Part shown: piece by piece, positions 1 to 10,477 of the stretch
Position numbering within the stretch: position 1 is the first letter of the stretch
How the letters are laid out: the number at the start of each line of letters is the position of its first letter
From: Ustilaginoidea virens
Taxonomy: Eukaryota > Ascomycota > Sordariomycetes > Hypocreales > Clavicipitaceae
NCBI RefSeq assembly: GCF_000687475.1
Contig: NC_057317.1
Location: 1,488,001-1,552,000 of the forward strand
Reading direction: 5' to 3'
Length of the DNA: 64,000 nt
Translations under genes and position numbers: made by a program
The notes under the pieces: model-generated
Databases searched by the model: none
Seen by the model: the letters and a program-made list of their open reading frames with translations, nothing else
What the model was told of the DNA's origin: nothing

Positions 1-888
1 ACCCCCCTGACCACCGTGCAAATCATGTAGTCGCCCAGGAACCACTCCAGCCTCACGTCCAAGCCCTCCACCCTTTCCCCCCTGAACCAGACCTCCAGCT
101 GCCCCCCCCCGCCCGGCGGGCGGAAATTCCTCATCTCCAAGTCGCCCAGCCACTCGGCCAGCAGCGCCTCGCCGGTCATCTTGACGTACCCTTCCCTCAG
201 GCACCACAGCGCGTAAAAGTAGGCCAGCCTCCCGTCCACGTCGCCCACGTCGTCCGCGTCGTCCCGGGCAAGCGGGAGCAGCGCCCTCAGCCGCGCCGCC
301 TCGCCCGGCGCCAGGACGGACTCGTGCATCTCGACGAAGCGCGTCCAGCCGTCCTGGCCGACGAGCGCGTGGTCGCGGTCTCGCCTCTCCGAGGGGCACA
401 CGACGTCCACGCCAACGGACAGCTGCGGCGGGGGTCGGTGCACGGCGAAGAGCACCACCAGGCCGGCCTGGTGGGAGACGTTGAAGACGAGCGGCTCGGA
501 CTTGTCGGGCAGCAGGAAGACGGGCTTTGTGCGCGCGTCCCGGACGAACTGCGCCGACGACCAGGGAACCGAGCAGTGGGAGGAGATGGCGAGGCGCTTG
601 AGGAGGGCGGATCCGAGCGCCAGCTTGGCGTCCTTGACAAAGTGGTACTTGAGGATGGAGGCGCGCTCCTCGGCCGTGAGGAGGGCAAAGGCTCGGGCGG
701 CCTGGGACGCCGGGTCGGGTCAGTCTCGACTGTGCATTGCTCGGAGATGGTGGAGCAGCAACTCAAAAAGCAGGTTTTTGTACAAAGGTGAGGAATACTT
801 CTGTGCCGAGGTCTCTGGTTGCTTTGGCGGCTGGCCACAAGGGTCGTGTGTCAAGAACCCATTTGATGACGAGGGGCTGCCGACCCAT
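1..888 (-). CDS. npgA: 4'-phosphopantetheinyl transferase (NpgA/Ppt type), 3' end beyond window
   Basis: Transfers the phosphopantetheine arm of CoA to carrier domains of polyketide synthases, NRPSs and alpha-aminoadipate reductase; cytosolic. Exons read on the minus strand are 888-799 and 701-1 (open at the window edge), with a 97-nt intron 702-798 (GTATTC...CCCAG, phase 0). The 263 visible residues begin MGRQPLVIKWVLDTRPLW, the usual NpgA amino end. They then show FNVSHQAG (about 103-110), the metal-binding GVDVVCPSERRDRD (127-140) and WCLREGYVKMTGEAL (196-210), which contains the ACPS-superfamily Glu and Lys. The common family form of the last motif is REAYVK, so Gly201 is a small deviation. 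The start is uncertain: the frame stays open upstream through a GATGGY repeat to about 1197, with further in-frame ATGs. I chose the ATG at 888 because family similarity starts there. The C-terminal end lies before base 1. Confidence 0.88.
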
Positions 889-987
889 GATGGCGACGGC
901 GACGGCGATGGTGATGGCGATGGTGATGGCAATGGCAATGGTGATGGTGATGGTGATGGTGTTGGTGATGGTGTTGGTGTCGGTGAT
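889..987. repeat. GATGGY/GGTGAT hexamer-trimer microsatellite just upstream of the PPTase start
   Basis: About 16 imperfect copies of GATGGC or GATGGT directly abut the chosen PPTase start codon. Read on the minus strand in the PPTase frame they have no stop and would encode alternating Ile-Thr and Ala-Val. They could therefore be 5' UTR or a hypervariable N-terminal extension. Confidence 0.85.
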
Positions 988-1713
988 TTGGCAAGAAGCT
1001 CGAGACTCGAGAGTTTTGCGCCAAATTGAATTACCCCGCGTCGACAAGGAACCGGTCAGATGGATTGGTGCCGAATGTATGTGGTCGGTCACTGGTGACA
1101 TTTTGGAGATCCACCGTGGAGCGTCAACCCGTCGTTCGCCGCTGGGCAAGCCAAGCAACATACAATACAGGACAGTACCAACCAACCAACCAACCAACCA
1201 TCCAGGTCGAAAGCCGTCATTTACACCTCACCGCAGGTGTGTCCACCGTCATAAAAATAAGAATACGGCACGCCGCGATGCATGCGGCCCCGGATCGTCT
1301 TGTCAAAACTCACTTGTCTATATATAGATTAAATCACCGCCAGACCCTGTTCATAAAGCATGTCTTCGTCTCCTTCCCCCTTCCCCCTTCCCCCGCAGAC
1401 ATGATCAAACGGAAACGGGCTCTTCACTCGTGCCCCCAGCCCTTTTGAATAAAAACCTCACTGCCAGCCGCCTGCCAGCTACTCCCCAGCTACTCCCCAG
1501 CTACTCCCCAGCGCCATGTCGCGTCCTCCCAGTGCCTTTCAATCGCCCACCCGTTGACACGCTGGCTATATCACTAGGTATCATTGGTCTCCCGCTCAAC
1601 GTGAACAAGTTGAACACCCCTTCTCTAATGCAAAAACTGATTGAACCGTGTCCGCAGACATCGCCTCGTCGTCTCATTGCCGCCTCGCCCCCCTGTCTGT
1701 CTTGGCCGCCCTT
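988..1713. other. Intergenic, PPTase upstream region and Hsp70-like 3' flank
   Basis: No gene is supported here. It holds short tandem repeats (ACCAACC at 1178-1201; CAGCTACTCCC at about 1476-1512) and the likely PPTase promoter. Small ORFs have no recognisable protein features. Confidence 0.6.
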
Positions 1714-4440
1714 TCACCTGAAGCGAGCTCTGCATCGGCCCATAACCTCGCCTTGGCAAACCAGCTCGGCGCTAAACTCGGAGCCATCGAGGGTCAGGTA
1801 AATATCAAAATAGACGCGGTAAAACGTTCCCTGTGGCGTGTCCATGCGTTCAAAGTCTTTCTCGAGGTTCTTGCGTGATAGATCGGAGGTGAGAGTGACA
1901 ACTTCTTTGATTCCTGTACAATGCGTTAGCAAGTCACGTTGGCTTTCCCCCCTCCCAAAGAAAGAAACAAGAAGGAAAAGAAAAAAAAAAAAGAAAAAAA
2001 AAACGGCATCCGTCTTTCCCGATGCTGCAAAAGGGGACATCATCAGACTTACGAGGATCCTTGGTATATTCGGGGCATACATCATCGTCGCAAGCGTACA
2101 GCACATCTTCATACATGAGGGTTGCGCCAGGTGCGACTTGGCGGAAGAAGGAAACCTTGACGGGTTCGCCATTCTTGACCTTTTGGCCCTTTTGCACGAA
2201 AATCTGCCGCGTAAACTTGCAGCGGTCTTTCCCGTCTAACGAGGGGACTCGGTACGCCTCGGGATGGTATCCCTCCTTGAAAGGCTGCAGCGTAGCCATG
2301 AGGTAGTGACGACGGGCAACACGGTGGGTGATGACGCGCTCCGTGATGCCGGCGGTGACGGCGCCTTTGACAATGGCGGCTACCGAATCCATGGGCCGAA
2401 CCACCTTGGACTGGAACTGCGGAGGCACGTGCAGCTTGATCTGCTGAAAGAGGTACTCGGAGGCGCCAAACCCACCCACCACGAGAATGTTCTGCAGCGC
2501 CCTGTTCTGGGCCTGGATGGCAATGATCTGGTTGCGCACCAGCTCGAGAATCCGGTTCACAACCGGCTCAAAACACTGCAGGATTTCTTCGTTGGTAAAG
2601 GTCATGTAGCCTTCCTCGATGCCAGCCTCGGGAAACTCGGTCTCGATGCCCACGTCGACGGCCCATTTCTGACCGTTGTTTCGGAAGTCGGCCTTGATTC
2701 TGTTTTCAAAGTCCATGATGCACTTGGCATAGACGCGGCCGGCCATCTTGGAGCCGTCGGGCAGCTTCATCTTCCTAATCTTGGTGCGCAGAATGTTGCT
2801 AAAGTTGCGGTTCAGCGCGGTGGATCCGCAAGAGTCCCCGGATCCTGCCGTGCATTCGGCGACTGTGAAGGGATTTTCCTCCTCGACTTCGTAAGCGATG
2901 AGATCCACGGTGCCGCCACCGCAGTCCACAATCAAGACGGCATCGTGCACCTTGAGGTTGAGCAATCCCGTCTTGGAGCAGAAGAGGGCTGCTGCCTCGG
3001 GCTCGGATATCAGGGTCAGACGGTTGTCGTTCTCGTCGCGGAGGAAACCGGCCTGGATGGCAGCGGCTCGAGTGGCGGCTTTTCCGGCGTCGTTCCATAT
3101 GGCCGGCACCGTCAAGTAGTATCGGATGTTGCGCTCCTCGCGGTTGAAAACCTCTCCCAGAGTCTTTTGCAGCGCCGATCGCATAGCTTGCCGAAGCTTG
3201 AAGAGATAATCCGCGGCCACGTCAATCTCGGATTTGCCGGGTGGCAGGGGCGGCAGGTTGATGGGATCAATGTAGGTGTTGCCACTCAGCATGAGCTGCA
3301 GCTTGAACCATTCCACCTTTTGAACACCTGGCTTGGGATATCCCGTGGGCGCCAGAGCGTCGGCAATGTCTGGACCCCATCCCACCACTTTTTGATACTG
3401 GTCGTAGTAGAGGACTGTGGGGATCTGCAGAAGGAGGCAATCATATCTGTCAGCCGAGTGTCCAGGTGAAGCCGCATAACTGCTTTTGGCGCAAACAAAC
3501 AACACAAACAACACAAACAACACAAACAACACAAACAACACAAACAACACAAACAACACAAACAACCTCTTGACCCACCCACCTTTTGCTTGGTATAGGA
3601 GCCAGCTCCTGGCCACTCGGAGATGATGTCTTCCTTGGCTTCATTGTTTGTCGCAAAGGCAAAGGCAACACCAGAGAATGTGGTACCCTACCGTAACGTT
3701 TTTTTCTTGGTCAGCCATGCTGTGCTGTACACGAAACAAGCAGAACCGCGGAGGCGGCGACGGCCAGCGACGGCCAGCGACGGCCAAGTTTGCTTTGTTC
3801 AGGCGCGCATCTTGGCAAGAGATGTACTCACAAAATCAATGCCAACAATGAGTTGCGCTTTGCTCTTGCTGGCGCCCTCGACCTCGGCAGCGGGATTGGA
3901 TCGCTGGTACTGTTGCGCGACAGGACCACCCTGGGGCGGGGGAGGTCCGGGAGGAGGATATCCTTGCTGTCCTCCAAAGCCAGGAGGAGGCGGCCCTCCC
4001 GGACCAGGCTGAGCAGCGCCGCCCATGGGAGGACCTTGGCCCATGGGAGGCACGTTTGGAGGAGGATAGCCAAGAGGTGAGCCGGTGTGGATGGGAGGCG
4101 GACCGCCAACCATTTGCGTTGGCGGGGTTCGGCTGTGGCCGTGATGGGGAGAAGTTCTGTCGCCAGGTCCGCCAGGTCCGCCGGGAGGGCCCTGGGGGTA
4201 ATTGGCCGTGTAGCTGGGAGGGCGGTTCATGGCGAGAGCTGTCGTCGAGGACGGCGAGCCGATGCCGATGCCGATGGGCGGCGTCTGCCCGGGGAGCGGT
4301 ATATGGTGTTGAGGTATTTGAATCTGACCTGGGGGAGGGGTAATGGGAGGAGGCACTCCGTCGGTGGTGGTTCTGATGCTGGCTGTTGACTTGCGTTTTC
4401 CGAACCCGAAGCCTTTGAGGCGGGAGTTCATAGAACTCAT
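1714..4440 (-). CDS. Hsp70-like (actin-type ATPase) protein with proline-rich N-terminus
   Basis: Four exons on the minus strand: 4440-3832, 3687-3583, 3424-2053 and 1913-1714, giving 761 aa. Introns are 3688-3831 (GTGAGT..TAG), 3425-3582 (GTGGGT..CAG) and 1914-2052 (GTAAGT..CAG). Splicing joins VGIDF to GTTFSGVAFAF (about 199-213), the phosphate-1 loop of the Hsp70/actin fold. Later motifs are LTVPAIWND, ISEPEAAALF, the phosphate-2 loop IVDCGGGTVDL and the adenosine-motif-like LVVGGFGASEYL. Residues 1-195 are low-complexity and rich in Pro, Gly and Gln. The C-terminus (DLSRKNLEKDFERMDTPQG onward) replaces the usual Hsp70 substrate-binding domain. This fits the divergent HSPA12-like class that is abundant in fungi; the client is unknown. 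Intron 2 carries a 9-bp minisatellite. Confidence 0.88.
3497..3567. repeat. Nine-bp minisatellite (CAAACAACA)n inside an intron
   Basis: Roughly seven perfect copies of a 9-bp unit lie within intron 2 of the Hsp70-like gene. Unspliced, they read as (Phe-Val-Leu)n in one frame and (Cys-Cys-Leu)n in another, which creates spurious hydrophobic or Cys-rich ORFs. Confidence 0.92.
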
Positions 4441-5094
4441 ATGGAAGGGGGGTTGGGGGGAGAGAGGGCAAGGAGGAGGCAGGATACGAGAGGGGAAGAC
4501 GGTGATGGCCTGGGGAGGGGGGGGGGGGGTCGAGGCGGACCAGCTGAGCCAGAGGGGGTCTGGTCTGGTAGTTGGGTGAGGCGGAGTTGGGCCCAGTTGG
4601 CGATGAGAGGTTGCAGCAGCCAGGCGCAGGCCTACAGGTACAGCACCAGAAGGTGCCTGGTCGTGGGGCCTCTTGGGGGTTTCAGGACATTGATGTCAAC
4701 CAGACTCCAGCCAACTCCAACTCTGGATCTGGATCTGGTGGTGGTGGTGGTGGTGGTGGTGGTGGTGGGCGGGGCGGGGGAGGCAGGTGTGATGTGATGA
4801 CTGGATGACTGATGACGGGATAACTGACTGCCTGAACTGACCGACTGCAGAGATGTCAAAACACGGGCGGCGAATGGGGCGGGCTCAGCAGGAACTACCT
4901 AGGTACATACCTACCTACATACCTCTCTACCCTAGGTTCCTACCTAAGGTAGTGGAGCTGCCAGGCGACTGGAGGCACTTGGGCCAAGGAGGAAAATATC
5001 GACAGGGAGTGGACGTTTCGCGCCAGGGCAGAACAGACCAGACCGTACCGAGCGGCTGACGACGTACTCCGTACCGAATCGGGATCTCTGGGCT

Positions 5095-5095
<1 letters not shown>

Positions 5096-5125
<30 letters not shown>
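5096..5125. repeat. Homopolymer, 30 T
   Basis: An uninterrupted run of thymines, one of several homopolymers of 23-39 nt in this window. Confidence 0.95.
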
Positions 5126-5128
<3 letters not shown>

Positions 5129-5604
5129 GCACTAGTCGGCAGTGATGTACATACCAGGCTGCATTGGCGAGAGCGGGGAAGCGAGCGAGGACTCGGGACC
5201 CTCGGTGGATGCGGACCACGGGTGATTGTGGTTTGGCTGGTTGGTGCAGCAATTGATTCTCAAGGCGAAGCTGTCGAGGGGGAAAGGGGGGAAGCAAACA
5301 GGCGCCGTGCTTGTGTCCAGAGTCTGTCTTGTCTGTCTGGTCGGAAGAGGCTGCCGACGTGGCCAAGCGCCAAAGAAGACACCAGACTGATGATGAAGGC
5401 GGCGGATCTTGGAGCCCCCCGTATAACATCAATAACCCCTACTGGTCGGGACCTGGACCGGGACCTGGACCTGGACCTGGACCTGGGGGACTGGTGGTGG
5501 TGTCAATGCAATGTGAGCTTCGGCACCAGCTGAGGCCAGCCACGGCTATCACGGCATTGCTTCGTCTACTCGATTTGCCTCTCTTCTCTTCTTCTCTCCT
5601 TGTC

Positions 5605-5635
<31 letters not shown>

Positions 5636-6110
5636 GTCTTTCTTACCATTTTTTTTTTATTTTTTTTTTATTTTTTTCTCTTTTCCCCTTTCTGTTCCCT
5701 TTCTTCATACCCCCCCCCCCCCCCCCGGGCAACCACCAAGCGAGCCGCATCCGCCTCTGCCGGGGTGACTCTCATTTCAATCCTCCCCTCTGCACTGCAG
5801 CAAACTCAGCTAGCTCGCGAAAACCCAGCTCCCCTCGCTGTTGTCAAGCCCCGAATCTCGACCGGAGGGGGGAAGCCTGGCCACAGTTGTCCCGTCATTA
5901 AAAGCCCCTCCCAGCCTTTCTGATTCTGCGTGCAATTAGGTGGGTTAGGTACCTAGGTAGGTACAGTAGGTAGGCTGCCGGCGAACAAGTGCCCGCCACC
6001 TTGAACGGGCTCTGCATGGTGCGTCGTGCGTCGGGCGTTTTCCTGCGTCAGTGGAGTGGCAGGATTGGTAAATAGGCGTAGGCAGCAACGACCGACTTGA
6101 GTCGCGTGCA

Positions 6111-6134
6111 TAGTACGTACGTACGTACGTACTA
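6111..6134. repeat. Perfect palindrome TAG(TACG)nTACTA
   Basis: The 24-bp sequence TAGTACGTACG...TACGTACTA equals its own reverse complement. It is a short GTAC microsatellite that could extrude a cruciform or bind a dimeric protein; no function is shown. Confidence 0.85.
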
Positions 6135-6396
6135 TCCGACCACTCCGTACCTTGTTCTGGGTTGGCACTTGAAAAACCTGGGGACAATCAATCCTTCGGG
6201 TAGGTTGGTTGGGAGTCCGTGGGCCGACGACCCACGGTTTATTACTTGGGTATTTTGCATTATCGATTACTGTCCTACGGTCATGCGTGCGACGCCAACA
6301 GCGTCTCTACAGGGTACAATAAAAGAAAGATTTCCCCGCGTCCCACCAATGAATAGAAAAAGGAAAGCTCCCAAGTACAATAAGAGGTAAAGGTAA

Positions 6397-6429
6397 AGGT
6401 ACAGGTACAGGTACAGGTACAGGTACAGG
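6397..6429. repeat. (AGGTAC)n microsatellite
   Basis: About five and a half copies of AGGTAC lie downstream of the GPI-protein gene. The unit is related to the TAGGTACCTA-type motif scattered through the window. Confidence 0.9.
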
Positions 6430-6528
6430 CTCACTGCCTGGTCTATAGGTATTTTGCTTAAACTCAAGCAAGTCGCGGCGGCGTTTGGCGGCGACCCCGT
6501 TTCCTCCTCCTCCTCATCGTCTGTTTCT

Positions 6529-7426
6529 TCATCCAAGATAGGCTAGAGCGGCAATGGCACCGGCGACAAGTGCCAGGGGCGAGGCGCGGACGCCAGCGTT
6601 GGGAACCGTCGTGGTGACGGCGGGGGCCGAGGTGGTGGAGGTGGAGGACTGGGCTGAATTCACGCAACGTCTTTTGTTAGCCCAACCGCCAGGGCAAGGC
6701 TGCCGGTTCGCCAGGCACGGGAAGGATACTTACAGTTGGTCGTGGTGGCGGTGCTGTTGGTCATGGCAAAGCTGGTGAAGGAGACGGAGCTGGCCATGCT
6801 GGTCATGCTGGTCACGCTGGTCATGCTGGTTGATCCAGAAGCGGTGGTGGCGGCAGCAGAGGAGCCGGTCTGGGAGGAAGTGCCAGCAGTGCTAGCAGCA
6901 GAGGCAGACGAGGAAACGGAGCCGGAAGCGGAGCCAGAGGCAGAGGCAGAGGCAGACGACGCAGAGGCAGATCCGTCACCTTGGTAGCTGAACTGCAAGC
7001 TGAAGTTGTACTCGCTGGGGTTGGCGTTGTTGGTAATCTTGAAGTTGTACGTATCAGAGGCCCAGCCCGACGGAGTAAACGTAAAGGCTCCACCAGTGGC
7101 GTCGGCTACGGGGAGGAGGGGGGGAACATGACAAGTGTTACATTAGCGATGCTAGCAAAGGGGTTGATGGAATTGACAGAGCCTGTGCTGGCGCGACATG
7201 TATGTACGCAGCAACAGGGAAAGCAAGACTCACAGGTCAGGACCTTGACATCCTTGGTGTTGGTCTGGGGTCCGTTCTGGAGAACGATGGTGCAGCCACT
7301 CTGGCAGCTGTCAAACTTGAGGGTGAATGGCTGGCCCGCGACAACTTGGAAGTTGGAGTTGAGGAACTTGGGCTGAACGGCGACGGCGACGGCGGCCAGG
7401 GCAGATAGAGCGACGGCGGACTTCAT
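6529..7426 (-). CDS. Kre9/Knh1-like Ser-rich GPI-anchored cell-surface protein
   Basis: Three exons on the minus strand: 7426-7234, 7105-6734 and 6653-6529, giving 229 aa. Introns are 7106-7233 (GTGAGT..TAG) and 6654-6733 (GTAAGT..CAG), both phase 1. Residues 1-17 (MKSAVALSALAAVAVAV) are a typical signal peptide. Residues 18 to about 100 form one beta-sandwich Kre9/Knh1-type domain, with the opening PKFLNSNFQVVAGQPFTL and a Cys pair in SCQSGCT. A long Ser/Ala/Thr stretch follows (about 106-190), probably O-mannosylated. The C-terminus, NAGVRASPLALVAGAIAALA, is a small-residue site plus a hydrophobic tail, as in GPI-anchor signals. It probably sits on the outer plasma membrane or wall, perhaps linked to beta-glucan assembly. 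The last exon holds only the tail and the GPI signal. Confidence 0.86.
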
Positions 7427-7820
7427 TGTGAATTAAAGGTGCGAGCTGGTGCGCGAACAACAAGGAGTGTGGCGTGGTGGTCGTGGTGGTGGTGCCAAGG
7501 TGAATCTGTAAGGCAGAAAGGGGATGGGTCAGTAAAAAATTGCTCTGGCGCGCTGACGGTTTCCCGAATCCTGTCGATGCAGCCCTGGATAGCGGATGAG
7601 CCCTTTTTGTGGTGGATTTGGTCCATGTGTTTTGATTTGAAGCATGTGTGCGGCGGCGATTGCGGCGATAGCGGCTCGAGGGCCCCCTTGGCGGGTGATG
7701 CCGGAGAGAGAGAGACTAGGCAATAACAAGTTGCCAAGCTGATGTGACAAGCGGCCAAGCTGACTGCCAAGCTGGGCGGGATTTCAAGGGCATGTGCGCC
7801 CTCCACGCCCCACCAGCGCC

Positions 7821-7869
7821 CAGGCACCTGTCAGCACCTGCCAGCGCCTGCCGGCACCTGCCAGCACCT
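7821..7869. repeat. Ten-bp tandem repeat (CAGCACCTGC-like)
   Basis: About five degenerate copies in tandem, upstream of the Kre9-like gene. Confidence 0.85.
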
Positions 7870-9410
7870 ATGCAGCTGAATGCGTGGAAATCGACAACGG
7901 CAAACCAGCTGTCCGAGGCCGACCGGGTTGGCTTGGGGCATTGCGGAAGCTCTGGACACTTGGGGGCGCGGGCTGTGAACGGGTCTTGACGTGCTGGGCA
8001 GCATGTCGTCCTTGCTGGAATACTGCCGCTGCTGCTGCTGCTGCTGCTGCCGCCGCCGCCGGGAACTTTCGTGTTTCTGCCCCGAGCTCCTGGTGTAACG
8101 AAACGTCCGGAAGATGCGGGATGCTGAAGGAGGGCCATCGTCCCCAGCGTACGCAGTACTTACAGGATGCGAAAACCGGGAGTTTGCTGATGCCAAAACG
8201 ACGGTACGAGCTGCTCGAAGCAAACTGAAGGCTGGCTCAACACGTTGGAGGAAGGGATTTTGGAGCACGCAGGAGGGAAAAGGGAGAGGGGAGACGAGGG
8301 GGGGGAGAGGGGGGATCGCGAATCAGGGTGTCCTCGCCCAGATTCAAATACAAATTTCCAGCATGCTCTGGCATGGGAGGGCAGTGCGCTTGTTGGCTGG
8401 CTGATGTCCTTTGGACGGACGGGGATAGGATTGCGTGGTCCGTGGTCCGTGGATCGAGGCGGCAAATGATCCACACCAGGACGTCTTGGCCCCCCCTCGT
8501 CACGCCAGCGACGGTCTGGGTCGCCAAGTCTAATCACATTCCAGCAAGGGACGAGCTAGTGAGGTGATTGCATTATTGCGCCGGGCGCTGCTACCGCTGG
8601 GTGTCGGCCGGTTTCCTGCTGCCATCGGAACAAGCCACTTGTCTGAGGGACAAGAACCAGGAACTTGGTAGCTTAGCTTAGCTTAGCCCGGCTCACCCAA
8701 GTTCGAGTGCAGGAGCTCCGTGGTGCCCCCCACACACACACCGCGCGCCCCAAGCCCCCCTTTCGAAGCCAAGATGTTCAAGTCTAATCGGATGGGGGAA
8801 AGTTTTTCTAAAGGATAAAATAAAAAAAAAAATTGAATATGAATGAAAAATGAAAATAAATAAATACAAAAATTTAAAAAAAAAAAAAAAATCGGGAACC
8901 TGGCAGCCACCGACCGAGTCCCAGTAGGAGGTGTCCAGTTTCCCGACGGACATGCAAGCTCTGGTCGCGCACCAGCATTGCCATGTCTGTCTGCCCTCCG
9001 TACAGACTCGCCAGCGCCCACTTCCCAGCACGGTGTTCTCCGTTCGAATCGCACTGCTTACTCCCGCCACCTTGCCCTTCCATCCGCAGCAAGCAGGAAG
9101 CAGGAACCCCTCCAGGTCGCTGCCAAGTACTCCGTCCTCGGGCTGATGCCTGCCTACCTTAGGTACCTACCTAGGTACCTAGGTACCTAAGCATCTTCAA
9201 CAGCTGCAGAGGACTGGCTCATTGTAAATCAGTCGTTGCTTGACGCGCCACCCTTGCTGGGCATGGCAGTTCCTGCAGAAGCCGGCAGCAACAAGCGACC
9301 AAGCCTTTTCCTCCTCTCCCTTGAATGAGCTGGCGTCTTGGCTTTGTTTGCCCCTTCTTTTCTTGGCTGGCGTTTTCCGGCGCTTGGTGTCGTGCCCCGC
9401 TTCTCGCTTT

Positions 9411-9465
9411 TGCCCCCTGGTTGCCCCCCTGGTTGCCCCCTGGTTGTCCCCTGGTTGCCCCTGGC
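9411..9465. repeat. Twelve-bp tandem repeat CCCCTGGTTGCC
   Basis: Four to five imperfect copies, about 160 bp before the left end of the inverted-repeat element. Confidence 0.85.
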
Positions 9466-9618
9466 TTTGCCTTGTTTGCCTGGCTCCCGCCCCGTTGTCG
9501 CAGACGGAAAAACATGCCCCAAACGAATCTTAGCGCCCCATGAATTTGCGCCCCACGAGTTTCCCGGTATCAGCTAGCTCTTGCGGCGTCAAGGCTAAAA
9601 GGTCAATCTCCGTCGGGG

Positions 9619-9627
9619 CATTCTGCC
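9619..9627. repeat. Target-site duplication, left copy (CATTCTGCC)
   Basis: This 9-bp sequence recurs exactly at 10478-10486, on the other side of the inverted-repeat element. A 9-bp duplication is typical of Mutator-like transposons. Confidence 0.85.
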
Positions 9628-9707
9628 GAGGGTACAGGTCAACCGACCTGTGTCCCCCCCTTATCATCCGACCCCCCCATAATAACTTAACTGACCTGAC
9701 CATTGCT
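9628..9707 (+). repeat. Left terminal inverted repeat
   Basis: Eighty bp ending ...CTGACCTGACCATTGCT. It pairs with the complement of 10398-10477 with no gap. Confidence 0.88.
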
Positions 9708-9748
9708 GTGGGCTATACTCTTAATATAATTGGTTTATTAGGGAATAG

Positions 9749-10372
9749 TGGGTCAGGTCACTTTATATGGAAAACTATATAGAGAAGTACTTTCTCTGAT
9801 ATTTGACTAGGTTCTTAGGTAGGGGTACCTAGTAAAAGAAATTAATGAAGTCACTTTCCTTAGAAAATATAAGGAGAAGTACTTTCTCTGCTATTTTATT
9901 AGGTTCTTACGTAAGGGCACCTAGTAAAAATATTAAAGAAGTCACTTTATATAGAAAATAATATAGGAAAGTACTTTCTCTACTATTTCTTAGGATCTAT
10001 AGTAGGGGTACCTAGTAAAAAAAGTTAAAGAAGTCACTTTCTATAGAAATATATATATAAAGGTACCTCTTTTTCTATACCTAGTACCTAGGTACTAGGT
10101 ACTTAGTAGAAATATAAGAAGTCACTTTATAAAGAAAAATATATATAAAAGTACTTATTCTATGTATAGTACCTAGGGACCTAGGTACCTACCTAATAAA
10201 AGAAAGGAAGTCACTTTCTATAGAAAAGTCTATATAAAGGTACTTTATCTACTTTTAATATTAGGTTCTTAGGTAGGGGTACCTAGTAAAAACATAAGGG
10301 AAGTCACTCACTATAGAAAAGTATATATAAAGATACTTATAGTCTAGTGGCTACTATAGATTAAAGGATTTA
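9749..10372 (+). repeat. Internal ~90-bp tandem repeats (about 6.5 copies)
   Basis: Each unit has the same order of blocks: TATAGAAAA, then AAGTACTTTCTCT, then TTAGGTTCTTAGGTAGGGG, then TACCTAGTAAAA, then GAAGTCACTTT. Successive copies begin near 9763, 9853, 9944, 10036, 10125 and 10214, with a partial seventh near 10307. Copies differ by substitutions and small indels, so the array is not recent. Confidence 0.85.
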
Positions 10373-10397
10373 TTAGTGTATCTCTATATTAGGAAAG

Positions 10398-10477
10398 AGC
10401 ATTGGTCAGGTCAGTTAAGTTATTGTGGGGGGGTCGAATGACAAGGGGGGGGCATAGGTCGGTTGATATGTAGTCTC
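10398..10477 (-). repeat. Right terminal inverted repeat
   Basis: The reverse complement of this segment aligns without gaps to 9628-9707. Confidence 0.88.

Larger units (their letters stand above)
4441..6528. other. Intergenic with dense low-complexity DNA; Hsp70-like promoter side
   Basis: No gene is supported. The region holds a (GTG)n tract at 4737-4768, a 30-nt T run at 5096-5125, (GGACCT)n at 5448-5488, (TTTC)n at 5605-5635 followed by T-rich sequence, a C run at 5710-5726, a 24-bp palindrome at 6111-6134 and (AGGTAC)n at 6397-6429. The part nearest 4440 should contain the Hsp70-like promoter. Confidence 0.7.
7427..9618. other. Intergenic upstream of the GPI-protein gene
   Basis: No gene is supported. 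It contains a 10-bp tandem repeat (CAGCACCTGC-like, about five copies, 7821-7869), a (CTG)n/(CCG)n tract at 8024-8061, an A-rich stretch around 8820-8891, a cluster of AGGTACCTA-type motifs at 9157-9190 and a 12-bp CCCCTGGTTGCC repeat at 9411-9465. ORFs through this region are low-complexity. Confidence 0.65.
9628..10477. mobile_element. Non-autonomous Mutator-like miniature element (850 bp)
   Basis: The ends are 80-bp terminal inverted repeats (9628-9707 and 10398-10477) that match at about 70 of 80 positions. Most of the mismatches are transitions. Both start GAG..TACA..TCAACCGACC. A perfect 9-bp direct repeat, CATTCTGCC, flanks the element. The interior is strongly AT-rich, has no credible ORF and is built from about 6.5 tandem units of ~90 bp. 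Long inverted repeats with a 9-bp duplication suggest a MULE relative; fungal Hop-type elements share these traits. No transposase is present here, so mobilisation would have to be in trans. The transition bias would fit repeat-induced point mutation. Confidence 0.85.

Noticed and set aside
287..838. 183-codon Ser/Pro/Arg-rich minus-strand ORF
   Set aside because: Wrong frame of the PPTase exon; the neighbouring frame carries the PPTase motifs.
2264..3469. 401-codon plus-strand ORF
   Set aside because: It is antisense to the Hsp70-like exon, has no family motifs, and arises from codon bias of the true minus-strand gene.
3425..3600. Hydrophobic (Phe-Val-Leu)n segment as a membrane anchor of the Hsp70-like protein
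   Set aside because: It comes from the intronic 9-bp repeat; splicing removes it and joins SYTKQK to IPTVLYYDQ.
9628..10477. CRISPR-like array reading of the spaced repeats
   Set aside because: Units are full tandem copies without unique spacers, enclosed by transposon ends, in a eukaryote.
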